This document shows positions 1-9,031 of a DNA stretch of 64,000 nt, piece by piece. The number at the start of each line of letters is the position of its first letter. Positions within the stretch are counted from its first letter, which is position 1. The notes below the pieces were generated by a model, which saw only the letters and a list, made by a program, of their open reading frames with translations, had not been told where the DNA came from and did not search any database. This DNA comes from Pseudomonas syringae (GTDB lineage: Bacteria; Pseudomonadota; Gammaproteobacteria; Pseudomonadales; Pseudomonadaceae): assembly GCF_001698815.1 (NCBI RefSeq), contig NZ_LGSI01000056.1, forward strand, positions 85,534 to 149,533. The letters are read 5' to 3'. The position numbers and the translations under genes were made by a program.

Positions 1-286
1 TGATCATCGAGGGTTGCGCGAGCATCAGTTCTATCGCTTTGGCCTGGTCGAGATCGGTCTTCTGTCCGTCGTCGAGCTTGCGAAACGTTGTCCCTGCTCT
101 GTTCAGCACAACCTGCCAGCCGTGTTCATTGCACCACTGCGTCAGGTGCTCACGGTCGATGCCGACAGTTTTATAGTCATGAAAGTCGTAGCTCACGGCT
201 TTTTCATCGAGCCAGGTGCGCGCCTTCTTCATAGTGTCGCAGGCTTTGATTCCGTAAAGGTGCAACTTGTTGATTTCATCAGCCAC
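1..286 (-). CDS. ArsC/Spx-like reductase (YffB type), 3' end cut by window edge
   Basis: The minus-strand frame from a GTG at 286 is open to the window edge, giving 95 residues with no stop, so roughly the last 20 residues are missing. The start of the protein carries the glutaredoxin-like motif LYGIKACDTMKKA, with a single Cys at residue 16 and no CXXC, followed by the ArsC-like stretch HDYKTVGIDREHL. This is typical of the small thioredoxin-fold YffB branch of ArsC reductases, whose physiological substrate is uncertain. The GTG start is chosen because AAGGGGG lies just upstream and the nearby ATG is in another frame. It lies downstream of dapC, where Pseudomonas often has this gene followed by dapD. 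Confidence 0.85.
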   Translation of the reverse strand, partial: MADEINKLHLYGIKACDTMKKARTWLDEKAVSYDFHDYKTVGIDREHLTQWCNEHGWQVVLNRAGTTFRKLDDGQKTDLDQAKAIELMLAQPSMI

Positions 287-585
287 GAGCTTGCCCCCTT
301 GGAACGGTGCGAGAAAAAAACGGTGACGGATTATGCCATGGACCAGCGGGTTCGGCTGCGACAGGTTGACGGGTTTATTGCAACTTGTCGCCGAAACGCT
401 TGCAATTTGCCTCCGGGAGGAGGCCGCGCGCAGTGTAGGCAGTAGATATTGCAGTTGTGCGATGTGGGTCGTGTCCGGCTTCGCGCCATCTGAGATATCG
501 CGTCAACCCGTAGGACCGGCTTTAGCCGGGAGAATGCCCTCCCGGCTAAAGCCGGTCCTACGGACGATCGATAAACCTTGTTGAC
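287..585. other. intergenic gap with a REP palindrome
   Basis: No coding frame is supported between dapC and the ArsC-like gene. The gap holds a large REP-type inverted repeat (510-561) and otherwise low-information sequence. The plus-strand open frames here are shadows of the ArsC-like gene. Confidence 0.6.
510..561. repeat. REP/REPIN inverted repeat, copy 1
   Basis: Two 23-base arms (510-532 and 539-561) are exact reverse complements with a 6-base loop. The core is GTAGGACCGGCTTTAGCC. The same element recurs at 53511-53562 and 63823-63873, always between genes, as expected of Pseudomonas REPIN elements mobilised in trans by RAYT proteins. No RAYT gene lies in this window. Confidence 0.9.
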
Positions 586-1779
586 TTAGCGGGTAATAAA
601 GTCGCGAATCCGCTCAGCGGCTTCAACGCACTCGGCCAGCGGCGCTACCAGTGCCATGCGCACGCGACCGGCGCCTGGGTTGAAACCGTCCACTTCTCGC
701 GACAGATACGAACCTGGCACCACGGTCACATGTTGCTCGACGAAAAGGTCGCGACAGAATACGGCGTCATCGGTGCCGACATTCGGCCACAGATAGAAGC
801 CGCCGTCCGGACGCTGGACGTCCATGACCGGCGCGAGGATTGCCAGCACGGCGTCGAATTTCTCCCGATACAGCGCGCGATTGGCACGCACGTGTTCTTC
901 GTCATTCCAGGCGGCGATGCTTGCCAGTTGGGTTTGCACCGGCATCGCGCAGCCGTGGTAAGTGCGATACAGCAGGAAGGCCTTGAGGATTTCCGCGTCA
1001 CCGGCGACAAAGCCGGAACGCAGGCCTGGCAGGTTCGAGCGCTTGGACAGACTGTGGAACACCACGCAGCGTTTGAAATCCTGACGACCCAACGCCACGC
1101 AAGCGCTGAGCAAGCCTGCTGGCGGGGTTTGTTCGTCGAAATACAGCTCGCTGTAGCACTCGTCGGCGGCGATCACGAAATCATATTCGTCAGCCAGAGC
1201 GATGAGCTTTTTCAGGGTTTCCAGCGGGATCAACGCGCCGGTCGGGTTGCCGGGCGAGCACAGGAACAGAATCTGGCAGCGTTTCCAGACATCGGCCGAG
1301 ACTGCGTCGAAATCCGGGTTGAAACCGTTCTCGCTCAGGCACGGCAGGTAGTGCGGCTGCGCACCGGCCAGAAAAGCTGCGCCTTCGTAGATTTGATAAA
1401 ACGGGTTCGGGCTGACCACCAGTGCGTCGTCGCCGCGATTGACCACGGTCTGGGTGAAGGCGAACAGCGCTTCGCGAGTGCCGTTGACCGGCAGCACGTT
1501 ATGCGCCGGGTCAAGCCAGCCGCCGGGCACGCCGAAACGCCGCTCGCACCAGCCGGCAATGGATTCGCGCAGGGCCGGAATGCCCAATGTGCTTGGATAA
1601 ACCGCCATCTGGTCCAGATTATCGGCCAGCGCCTTGGCGACGAATTCCGGTGAACGATGCTTGGGTTCGCCGATGGACAGCGCGACCGGCAGTTTTTCCG
1701 GATTGGGCGTCACGCTGCCAAGCAGCGCGCGCAGCTTCTCGAACGGGTAAGGCTGAAGCAATTGCATCGCGTTGTTCAT
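586..1779 (-). CDS. dapC: succinyldiaminopimelate transaminase DapC
   Basis: This is a 397-residue class I/II PLP aminotransferase. It converts N-succinyl-L-2-amino-6-oxopimelate plus glutamate to N-succinyl-LL-diaminopimelate, a step towards lysine and the peptidoglycan crosslinker. Visible motifs are the cofactor-site SPGNPTG, the D-x-CYSELYF segment, and SLSKRSNLPGLRSG with the Schiff-base Lys at about residue 246. The frame extends upstream to 1836, but family members begin MN(N/S)AMQ.LQPYPFEKLRALLG, so the ATG at 1779 is preferred. The gene follows glnD by about 70 bases on the same strand. ArgD/AstC-type aminotransferases are less likely because the sequence and the dapD-region context fit DapC. 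Confidence 0.9.
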   Translation of the reverse strand: MNNAMQLLQPYPFEKLRALLGSVTPNPEKLPVALSIGEPKHRSPEFVAKALADNLDQMAVYPSTLGIPALRESIAGWCERRFGVPGGWLDPAHNVLPVNGTREALFAFTQTVVNRGDDALVVSPNPFYQIYEGAAFLAGAQPHYLPCLSENGFNPDFDAVSADVWKRCQILFLCSPGNPTGALIPLETLKKLIALADEYDFVIAADECYSELYFDEQTPPAGLLSACVALGRQDFKRCVVFHSLSKRSNLPGLRSGFVAGDAEILKAFLLYRTYHGCAMPVQTQLASIAAWNDEEHVRANRALYREKFDAVLAILAPVMDVQRPDGGFYLWPNVGTDDAVFCRDLFVEQHVTVVPGSYLSREVDGFNPGAGRVRMALVAPLAECVEAAERIRDFITR

Positions 1780-1848
1780 TGATTGGGTCTCAAGAGCAGG
1801 GCGCTCGGGGTGGCGAGCGCCGTTGAATCGATTCATGAAGAAAGCGGA

Positions 1849-4548
1849 TCAGATGCTGATGCGCCATTCGCCGCCGGGTTCCTGATCGACACTGAGTTGC
1901 TCGACGATTGCGTCCTGCAATTGGCTGCACAGTTGCGGATCGGATAACGGCTGGTTGTTTTCATCGGTGATGAAGAACACGTCTTCCACGCGTTCGCCCA
2001 GGGTGGCGATCTTGGCATTCTGCAATGACAGATCAAACTCCAGGAAGATCTTGCCGATGCGCGCCAGCAGGCCGGGACGGTCGGGCGCAGAGAGTTCCAG
2101 GACCGTGACCGGACGCTGGGCGTCATTGTGAATAGTGACTTGCGGCGCAAAAGCAAAGTGCTTGAGCTGGCGCGGCACCCGGCGCTTGATGATCGTCGGG
2201 TAATCGTCCGGATTGCGCAGCGCGTCGGTCAGGCCATCACGAATCTGCTTGATCCGCTCGGGATTGTTGCCAATCGAGCCGCCGTCGTTGTCGAGCACGA
2301 TATAGGTGTCGAGGGTGAACTTGCTGCTGGAGGTAATGACCCGCGCATCGTGAATGTTCAGGTTCAGCTGGTCCATCGCCGCCACGGTCACCGCGAAGAA
2401 GTCATGCTGGTCGGGCGCATAGATGAAGATTTGCGTGCCGCCTTCGAACTCGCGCTGGGTGGTTTCCTTGATCAGCACCAACGGGCCGCCATCGACCGGC
2501 TGTTGCAGGATCGCATCGCTGTGCCACGCCACATCCCCGGCGGTATGCCGCAGGAAATAGTCATCGCCCAGTTGCGCCCAGAGCTGCTCGACGTCGTCCG
2601 GATCGGTGCCGCTGCGCACCAGAATATCCAGCGCGGCGCTTTGTGTGCGGCGGATCTGCTCTTCGCGGTCCACCGGGTTTTCCAGGCCGCGACGCAAGGC
2701 ACGCTTGGTTTCGGTATACAGCTGGCGCAACAGGCTGGCCCGCCATGAATTCCACAGCGTCGGGTTGGTGGCGTTGATGTCGGCCACGGTCAGCACATAC
2801 AGGTAATCCAGATGAACTTCGTCACCTACGAACTGAGCGAAATCATGGATCACCTGCGGATCGGACAGATCCTTGCGCTGGGCGGTGGTGGACATCACCA
2901 AGTGGTGGCTCACCAGCCAGACAATCAACCGGCTGTCCCAGTTCGGCAATTGGTGGCGCACGCAAAACGCCTCGGCATCCACCGCGCCCAGCTCCGAGTG
3001 GTCGCCGCCGCGGCCTTTACCGATGTCGTGGTACAAGCCGGCCAGATAAATCAGTTCCGGCTTGGGCAGCTTGCCCATGATCTTGCTGGCCAGCGGGAAT
3101 TTCTCGGTCACCTGCGTGTATTGCAGCTTACGCAGATGCTTGATGAGGTTCAGGGTGTGCGCATCGACGGTGTAGATGTGGAACAGGTCGTGCTGCATTT
3201 GCCCGACGATGTGGCCAAACTCCGGCAAATACAGGCCCAGAATGCCGTAGCGGTTCATCCGGCGCAGGTTGCGATGGATGCCGATTTCGCACTTGAACAG
3301 CTCGATGAACAGGCTGGTGTTGCGAATGTCGTGGCGGAAATCATCGTTGATCAGGTGTCGATGCTCGCGTAACAGCCGGATGGTGTCGGCGCGCACGCCT
3401 TTGATTTCCGGGTGTTGGGCCATCAGCACGAAGATTTCGATCATGGCGAACGGCGTGCGTTTGAACACATTCGGCCGGGTCGCTTCGATGTAGCCGTCAT
3501 GCAACTGGAAGCGCGAATTGAGCGGCTGGGTCACCGCGCCTTCGTCTTCGACCAGAATCACTTCTTCGAAATGCTGGATGATCAGGTCGCTCAGCTCGGC
3601 GATGCTCATGACCACGCGGTAATACTTCTGCATGAAGCGTTCGATGGCCAGCTTCGCGTCGCTGTCCTGATAACCCAGCAGGGCGGCGATGCTGCTCTGA
3701 TAGTCGAACAGCAGCCGATCTTCGGAACGGCCGGCCAGCATGTGCAGGGCGTAACGAACCTTCCAGAGAAACTCCTGGGAGGAGGCCAACAGATTGTTCT
3801 CGCTTTCCAGCAGGAAACCTTCGCCGGCCAATGCGTGCAGGTTGAGGGTGCCGTATTGGCGACGGGCGACCCACAGGATGGTCTGGATATCGCGCAGACC
3901 GCCGGGACCCCCTTTTACATTGGGCTCCAGGTTGTATTCGGTGTCGTTGTACTTGTGATGCCGGTTTTTCTGCTCGGCGCGTTTGGCGAGGAAAAACTCC
4001 TTGCTCGGCCACATTTGCGTCGGGCTGGTAACTTCCAGCATGCGCTGGCGCAGACGCTCCGGCCCGGCAATGGTGCGACTTTCCATCAGGTTGGTGATCA
4101 CCGTGAGGTCGGCGCGGCCTTCCTGGGCGCATTCGTCGACCGAACGCACGCTCTGACCCACTTCCAGGCCGATGTCCCACAGCAACGTCAGAAAACGTTC
4201 GATGGGCTCGCGGAAGACTTCGTGATCGGCGCTTTCCAGCAGAATCAGCAGGTCAATGTCCGAAAATGGATGCAGCTCGCCGCGCCCGTAGCCGCCAACG
4301 GCCAGAAGGGCGATGTCGGCTTCTTCGCTCCAGTCGAAGTGATCCCAGGCCTGTTGCAGGATGTTATCGACAAACCAGGCCCGATCCTCGATCAGCCGAC
4401 GGATGTCCCGGCCGGACTTGAAGCGTGCGTCGAGCACTTCCCGCGCATTGCGGATGGCTTTCTTGAAGGCCGCAATAGGGCTCGCCTTCAAGGCCAGTTC
4501 GGCCTGGAACTGGCCGCGGTCGAACAAATCGGGATCCACCTGCGGCAT
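1849..4548 (-). CDS. glnD: GlnD, bifunctional PII uridylyltransferase/uridylyl-removing enzyme
   Basis: The 899-residue protein has the full GlnD layout. A nucleotidyltransferase domain carries GGYGRGELHPFSDID at residues 85-99, with metal-binding Asp97 and Asp99. A central HD hydrolase domain contains YHDIGKGRGGDHSELG. Two C-terminal ACT domains (roughly 705-785 and 815-895) sense glutamine. GlnD uridylylates PII when glutamine is low and removes UMP when it is high, setting glutamine synthetase activity and NtrBC signalling. Length matches the family. It lies between map and dapC, all on the minus strand, as in other pseudomonads. Confidence 0.97.
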   Translation of the reverse strand: MPQVDPDLFDRGQFQAELALKASPIAAFKKAIRNAREVLDARFKSGRDIRRLIEDRAWFVDNILQQAWDHFDWSEEADIALLAVGGYGRGELHPFSDIDLLILLESADHEVFREPIERFLTLLWDIGLEVGQSVRSVDECAQEGRADLTVITNLMESRTIAGPERLRQRMLEVTSPTQMWPSKEFFLAKRAEQKNRHHKYNDTEYNLEPNVKGGPGGLRDIQTILWVARRQYGTLNLHALAGEGFLLESENNLLASSQEFLWKVRYALHMLAGRSEDRLLFDYQSSIAALLGYQDSDAKLAIERFMQKYYRVVMSIAELSDLIIQHFEEVILVEDEGAVTQPLNSRFQLHDGYIEATRPNVFKRTPFAMIEIFVLMAQHPEIKGVRADTIRLLREHRHLINDDFRHDIRNTSLFIELFKCEIGIHRNLRRMNRYGILGLYLPEFGHIVGQMQHDLFHIYTVDAHTLNLIKHLRKLQYTQVTEKFPLASKIMGKLPKPELIYLAGLYHDIGKGRGGDHSELGAVDAEAFCVRHQLPNWDSRLIVWLVSHHLVMSTTAQRKDLSDPQVIHDFAQFVGDEVHLDYLYVLTVADINATNPTLWNSWRASLLRQLYTETKRALRRGLENPVDREEQIRRTQSAALDILVRSGTDPDDVEQLWAQLGDDYFLRHTAGDVAWHSDAILQQPVDGGPLVLIKETTQREFEGGTQIFIYAPDQHDFFAVTVAAMDQLNLNIHDARVITSSSKFTLDTYIVLDNDGGSIGNNPERIKQIRDGLTDALRNPDDYPTIIKRRVPRQLKHFAFAPQVTIHNDAQRPVTVLELSAPDRPGLLARIGKIFLEFDLSLQNAKIATLGERVEDVFFITDENNQPLSDPQLCSQLQDAIVEQLSVDQEPGGEWRISI

Positions 4549-4607
4549 GGAACTGCTTTCCTTTTATCTATATCGGGCGAGCCTGGGGATCAGAACAGAA
4601 ATCCGGA

Positions 4608-5390
4608 TCAGGCTGACGTTCGGGCAATGGTGTCGTCGCTGCGCAAGGTAAAGATTTCATAGCCATCGGCGGTGACCAGAATCGTGTGTTCCCACTGCGC
4701 GGACAATTTGCGGTCCTTGGTGATCGCGGTCCAGCCATCGCCCAGCAGACGGGTTTCGGCGCGGCCCTGGTTGATCATCGGCTCGATGGTGAACGTCATG
4801 CCTTCCTTCAGTTCCATGCCATCGCCGGCCTTGCCGTAGTGCAGGACCTGAGGTTCTTCATGGAAGACCTTGCCGATGCCATGCCCGCAATATTCGCGCA
4901 CCACGGAGAAACCGCTCTTCTCGGCGTGCTTCTGGATCACTTCGCCGATATCACCCAAACGGGTGCCAGGACGCACGATTTCGATGCCTTTATACAGGCA
5001 TTCCTGAGTGATTTTCGACAGGCGCTCAGCCCATTCTGGCACTTTGCCAACATGGAACATCTTGCTGGTATCGCCGTGGTAGCCATCCTTGATGACCGTC
5101 ACGTCGATGTTCAGCACGTCGCCGTTCTTCAGTGGCTTGTCATTGGGGATGCCGTGGCAGACCACGTGGTTGATCGAGGTGCAGATCGATTTTGGATAGC
5201 CCTTGTAGTTCAGGGGCGCAGGAATGGCTTTCTGCTCGTTGACGATGAAGTCATGGCAGATGCGATCCAGCTCTTCGGTTGTAACGCCAGGCTTGACGTA
5301 AGCACCGATCATTTCCAGGACGTCGGCAGCCAGGCGGCCGGCGATACGCATCTTTTCGATGTCTTCAGGGGTTTTGATGGTGACTGTCAT
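4608..5390 (-). CDS. map: type I methionine aminopeptidase
   Basis: This 260-residue cytosolic metalloprotease removes the initiator Met from nascent proteins with small second residues. All pita-bread active-site residues are present: His79, then the metal ligands Asp96, Asp107, His170, Glu203 and Glu234, each one position from the E. coli numbering. There is no N-terminal zinc-finger extension, so it is the short bacterial class. It is transcribed divergently from rpsB across about 315 bases, a conserved arrangement, and glnD follows on the same strand. Confidence 0.97.
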   Translation of the reverse strand: MTVTIKTPEDIEKMRIAGRLAADVLEMIGAYVKPGVTTEELDRICHDFIVNEQKAIPAPLNYKGYPKSICTSINHVVCHGIPNDKPLKNGDVLNIDVTVIKDGYHGDTSKMFHVGKVPEWAERLSKITQECLYKGIEIVRPGTRLGDIGEVIQKHAEKSGFSVVREYCGHGIGKVFHEEPQVLHYGKAGDGMELKEGMTFTIEPMINQGRAETRLLGDGWTAITKDRKLSAQWEHTILVTADGYEIFTLRSDDTIARTSA

Positions 5391-5705
5391 ACGAACTCTC
5401 TCGGCACGGCAAGCGTGCGGCTAATACGGAAAGCGGCGATTCTATCAGACCGTCGAAGACCGGGTGATCATGGCTTCCTTATATAGGGGCGCGAAGCCAC
5501 TAATAAAAGTGTGTGAGAACAAGCGCTTGATCCGGGTTTCGTTATCCGAACTTTTATGATATAAAATGCGCCGCTTTCCGGGGTATGCCCCGCAAGCCCA
5601 AACCCACACACGTGTCGACACGATGACCTGGGTGCCTTCGGCTCGAAGCCGCTGGTTGGTCATTGGGATACGTGGAGGCCTAACCCGACTTATCAAGGAA
5701 CTATC
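5391..5705 (+). promoter_or_regulatory. map/rpsB divergent promoter region and rpsB leader
   Basis: This 315-base gap holds no supported gene. A promoter-like TATAAAAT lies at 5560-5567, followed by a GC-rich discriminator (GCGCCGC), as expected of growth-rate-controlled ribosomal promoters. The following roughly 130 bases before rpsB are rich in short pairings, including GGTGCCTTCGGCTCGAAGCC near 5630. By position this is the S2 autoregulatory leader (t44-type) known upstream of rpsB in gammaproteobacteria. The leader call rests on position and apparent structure, not on a covariance match. Confidence 0.45.
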
Positions 5706-6449
5706 ATGTCCCAAGTCAATATGCGCGATATGCTGAAGGCCGGTGTGCACTTCGGTCACCAAACCCGTTACTGGAACCCGAAAATGGGTAAATACATTTT
5801 CGGCGCGCGTAACAAGATTCACATTATCAACCTTGAAAAAACCCTGCCAATGTTCAACGAAGCTCTGACTTTCGTTGAGCGCCTGGCTTCGGGCAAAAAC
5901 AAGATCCTGTTCGTTGGTACCAAGCGCTCGGCTGGCAAGATCGTTGCTGAAGAAGCAGCACGTTGCGGTTCGCCGTACGTCGATCACCGCTGGTTGGGCG
6001 GCATGCTCACCAACTTCAAAACCATCCGTCAGTCCATCAAGCGTCTGCGCGAGCTTGAAATCCAGGCTGAAGACGGCACGTTCGCCAAGCTGACCAAGAA
6101 AGAGGCGCTGATGCGCACTCGCGATCTGGAAAAGCTGGATCGTAGCCTGGGTGGTATCAAGGACATGGGCGGTCTGCCAGACGCACTGTTCGTTATCGAC
6201 GTTGATCACGAGCGCATCGCAATCACCGAAGCCAACAAGCTGGGCATCCCTGTTATCGGCGTAGTCGATACCAACAGCAGCCCGGAAGGCGTTGACTACA
6301 TCATCCCAGGCAACGATGACGCAATCCGCGCTATCCAGCTGTACATGGGTTCGATGGCTGATGCTGTAATCCGTGGTCGTAACAATGTTGCTGGCGGCAC
6401 CGACGTTTTCGTCGAAGAAGCTCCAGCTGCAGCAGTGGTTGAAGGCTGA
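5706..6449 (+). CDS. rpsB: 30S ribosomal protein S2
   Basis: The 247-residue product begins MSQVNMRDMLKAGVHFGHQT, the S2 signature, and contains NPKMGKYIFGARNKIHIINL and DALFVIDVDHE. S2 binds 16S rRNA late in small-subunit assembly and helps anchor S1. The start is preceded by AAGGAACTATC. It opens the long plus-strand array and is followed by a strong hairpin before tsf. The S2 protein of other gammaproteobacteria represses the rpsB-tsf message, and the structured leader would allow that here. Confidence 0.98.
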   Translation: MSQVNMRDMLKAGVHFGHQTRYWNPKMGKYIFGARNKIHIINLEKTLPMFNEALTFVERLASGKNKILFVGTKRSAGKIVAEEAARCGSPYVDHRWLGGMLTNFKTIRQSIKRLRELEIQAEDGTFAKLTKKEALMRTRDLEKLDRSLGGIKDMGGLPDALFVIDVDHERIAITEANKLGIPVIGVVDTNSSPEGVDYIIPGNDDAIRAIQLYMGSMADAVIRGRNNVAGGTDVFVEEAPAAAVVEG

Positions 6450-6480
6450 GTAACTAACGCCTGGCGTTGACTCAGTACGC

Positions 6481-6505
6481 AAAAAGGGGGCTTGGCCCCC
6501 TTTTT
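6481..6505 (+). terminator. hairpin between rpsB and tsf
   Basis: An 11-bp stem (A5G5C with GC5T5) and a 3-base loop end in a U-tract 32 bases after rpsB. It probably attenuates rather than fully stops transcription into tsf, which would set the S2 to EF-Ts ratio. Confidence 0.8.
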
Positions 6506-6640
6506 GCCACCTCGAAAACCATGTGTCGGCGTAGTCATGGCGCTGTTGTCATGTACGGCTGTCACCCTGTGTTTTCAAGAATTTTGTACGCCCGATCCGT
6601 CGGGTGGAATGGTTTAAGACCTATCCAAGAGGATTTTGAA

Positions 6641-7504
6641 ATGGCAGAGATTACTGCAGCGTTGGTTAAAGAACTGCGCGAGCGTACCGGCGAAGGCATG
6701 ATGGATTGCAAAAAGGCCTTGACCAAGGCTGGCGGCGACATCGAAAAAGCCATTGATGACATGCGTGCTTCCGGCGCGATCAAGGCCGCTAAAAAAGCAG
6801 GCAACGTTGCTGCTGAAGGCGCTATCGCAATCAAGGACGACGGCAAGGCTGCCGTTATCATCGAAGTCAACTCGCAGACCGACTTCCTGGCTCTGCAGGA
6901 CGATTTCAAGGCATTCGTTGCTGCCAGCGTCGAGAAAGCCTTTGCTGACAAACTGACTGAAGTCGCTCCGTTGATCGAAGCTCAGGAAGCTGCACGTCTG
7001 GTACTGGTCGGCAAGGTTGGCGAAAACGTCAACATCCGTCGTCTGGCCCGCATCGAAGGCGACGTTGTAGGTTCTTACCTGCACGGCAACAAGATCGGTG
7101 TAGTTGTGACCCTCAAAGGCGGCACCGTCGAGCTGGCTAAAGATATCGCCATGCACGTAGCGGCAAGCAACCCTGAGTTCCTGCTGCCTTCGGAAGTTTC
7201 GGCCGAAGCGATCGAGCGCGAAAAAGGCGTCTTCATGCAACTGAACGAAGACAAGATCAAAGGCAAGCCAGCCGAAATCGTTGAGAAAATGGTTGGCGGC
7301 CGTATCACCAAGTTCCTGGCCGAAGCCAGCCTTGTTGAGCAAGCCTTCGTGAAAAACCCGGAAGTCAAGGTCGGTGAACTGGCCAAGAAAGCCGGCGCTG
7401 AAATCGTTTCTTTCACCTACTTCAAAGTAGGCGATGGCATCGAGAAGCCAGTTGATAACTTCGCTGACGAAGTTGCTGCACAACTGGCTGCTGCCAAGCA
7501 GTAA
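6641..7504 (+). CDS. tsf: elongation factor Ts
   Basis: This 287-residue nucleotide exchange factor releases GDP from EF-Tu. The N-terminal module MAEITAALVKELRERTGEGM..CKKAL is diagnostic, and the TDFLA motif that contacts EF-Tu follows around residue 80 (EVNSQTDFLALQDDF). The open frame runs further upstream to 6467, but that stretch is the rpsB terminator. The ATG at 6641, with AAGAGG about 8 bases upstream, matches the family start. A second terminator-like hairpin separates it from pyrH. Confidence 0.97.
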   Translation: MAEITAALVKELRERTGEGMMDCKKALTKAGGDIEKAIDDMRASGAIKAAKKAGNVAAEGAIAIKDDGKAAVIIEVNSQTDFLALQDDFKAFVAASVEKAFADKLTEVAPLIEAQEAARLVLVGKVGENVNIRRLARIEGDVVGSYLHGNKIGVVVTLKGGTVELAKDIAMHVAASNPEFLLPSEVSAEAIEREKGVFMQLNEDKIKGKPAEIVEKMVGGRITKFLAEASLVEQAFVKNPEVKVGELAKKAGAEIVSFTYFKVGDGIEKPVDNFADEVAAQLAAAKQ

Positions 7505-7525
7505 GACGGTTTTTCAGCTGTCGCC

Positions 7526-7563
7526 CCAAAGAGGCTGCCCGCTCACGCGCGCAGCCTCTTTGG
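7526..7563 (+). terminator. hairpin after tsf
   Basis: A 13-bp perfect stem (7526-7538 with 7551-7563) surrounds a 12-base loop 22 bases after the tsf stop. There is only a weak U-rich tract downstream, so it may be an attenuator or RNA-stabilising hairpin before pyrH. Confidence 0.6.
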
Positions 7564-7719
7564 CAAAGGCAAAAAGGAAAAGGTATTTGTTTTCCTTGGA
7601 GAAGTGGCTTACAAGGCTGCATTCTTCCGACGCTGTCGCAGCGTCAAGCTAGAGTTAGCGCAGGCTTAAAGTGCCAGCACAGATTTTTTTTCAGCAAAAC
7701 GCCGCAGGAGAGATTCGCA

Positions 7720-8463
7720 ATGGCTCAGCAGGGCAGTGGTTATCAGGCTCGCTATAAACGCATTCTACTCAAGCTTAGCGGCGAGGCCCTCATGGGCTCG
7801 GAAGAGTTCGGCATTGATCCCAAGGTTCTGGATCGGATGGCGCTTGAAGTCGGCCAGCTGGTCGGCATCGGTGTTCAGGTCGGACTGGTGATTGGCGGTG
7901 GCAACCTGTTTCGCGGTGCGGCGCTGAGTGCTGCCGGTATGGATCGTGTTACAGGCGATCACATGGGCATGCTGGCCACTGTGATGAATGCCTTGGCCAT
8001 GCGCGATGCGCTAGAGCGCGCCAACATCTCGGCTATCGTGATGTCGGCGATTTCCATGGTCGGCGTGACTGACCACTACGACCGTCGCAAGGCCATGCGT
8101 CACCTGAACGCCAAGGAAGTCGTCATCTTTGCCGCCGGTACTGGCAATCCGTTTTTCACCACCGATTCGGCTGCGTGCTTGCGTGCGATCGAAATCGATG
8201 CCGACGTCGTGCTCAAGGCGACCAAGGTCGATGGTGTCTACACCGCAGACCCGTTCAAAGACCCTCATGCAGAGAAGTTCGATCATCTGACTTACGATGA
8301 AGTGCTGGATCGCAAGTTGGGCGTGATGGATCTGACGGCAATTTGCCTGTGCCGCGACCACAAGATGCCGTTGCGCGTCTTTAACATGAACAAGCCCGGC
8401 GCCCTGCTGAATATCGTCCATGGCGGCGCTGAGGGAACCCTGATCGAGGAAGGCCAACAATGA
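7720..8463 (+). CDS. pyrH: uridylate kinase (UMP kinase)
   Basis: The 247-residue bacterial UMP kinase phosphorylates UMP to UDP. It belongs to the amino-acid-kinase fold, with KRILLKLSGEAL at the start, GLVIGGGNLFRG for phosphate binding, and the uridine/ATP-site segments FAAGTGNPFFTTDSAA and LKATKVDGVYTADP. Its TGA overlaps the frr ATG (ATGA), so the two are probably translationally coupled. About 215 bases separate it from tsf. Confidence 0.97.
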   Translation: MAQQGSGYQARYKRILLKLSGEALMGSEEFGIDPKVLDRMALEVGQLVGIGVQVGLVIGGGNLFRGAALSAAGMDRVTGDHMGMLATVMNALAMRDALERANISAIVMSAISMVGVTDHYDRRKAMRHLNAKEVVIFAAGTGNPFFTTDSAACLRAIEIDADVVLKATKVDGVYTADPFKDPHAEKFDHLTYDEVLDRKLGVMDLTAICLCRDHKMPLRVFNMNKPGALLNIVHGGAEGTLIEEGQQ

Positions 8464-9017
8464 TCAACGAAATCAAGAAAGACGCTCAAGAGCGCATGCA
8501 GAAATCCCTGGAATCCCTGGCGCACGCGTTCAGCCGGATTCGTACCGGTCAGGCTCACCCAAGCATTCTCGGTGGTGTGATGGTGCCGTATTACGGCGCA
8601 GATACCCCGCTGAACCAGGTTGCCAACGTCACCGTCAAAGACTCGCGTACGCTGCAGGTCGTCGCTTTCGAGCGCAACATGCTGGCCGCCGTCGACAAGG
8701 CGATCCAGAGTTCCGGCCTGGGTTTCAACCCGACCAATCTGGGTGAGTTGCTGCTGATTTCCATGCCGGCTCTGACTGAGGAAACCCGCAAGGGCTTCAC
8801 CAAGCAGGCTCGCGAAGCAGCAGAAGACGCCCGCGTTGCCGTGCGCAACATCCGTCGTGATGCTCTGAGTCAGCTCAAGGATCTGGTCAAAGAGAAAGAA
8901 ATCAGCGAAGACGAAGAGCGTCGCGGTGCTGACGACGTTCAGAAACTGACCGACAAATTCGTCGCTGAAATTGAAGTCGCCGTGAAGCAGAAAGAAGCTG
9001 ACCTGATGGCTGTATAA
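8460..9017 (+). CDS. frr: ribosome recycling factor
   Basis: The 185-residue tRNA-mimic protein splits post-termination ribosomes with EF-G. Family features are the RTGQAHPSIL segment, VPYYGADTPLNQVANVTV, and the charged helical C-terminus with VRNIRRDAL. Length is exactly that of the family. The start codon overlaps the pyrH stop by four bases, and uppS follows 14 bases after its stop. Confidence 0.97.
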   Translation: MINEIKKDAQERMQKSLESLAHAFSRIRTGQAHPSILGGVMVPYYGADTPLNQVANVTVKDSRTLQVVAFERNMLAAVDKAIQSSGLGFNPTNLGELLLISMPALTEETRKGFTKQAREAAEDARVAVRNIRRDALSQLKDLVKEKEISEDEERRGADDVQKLTDKFVAEIEVAVKQKEADLMAV

Positions 9018-9031
9018 GGTTCGGGGCTTTC

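Noticed and set aside
14..445. 143-codon plus-strand frame at the left end
   Set aside because: The minus strand encodes a recognisable ArsC/YffB-like protein here; the plus frame has no motif.
3412..4662. 416-codon plus-strand frame across glnD
   Set aside because: Shadow of glnD.
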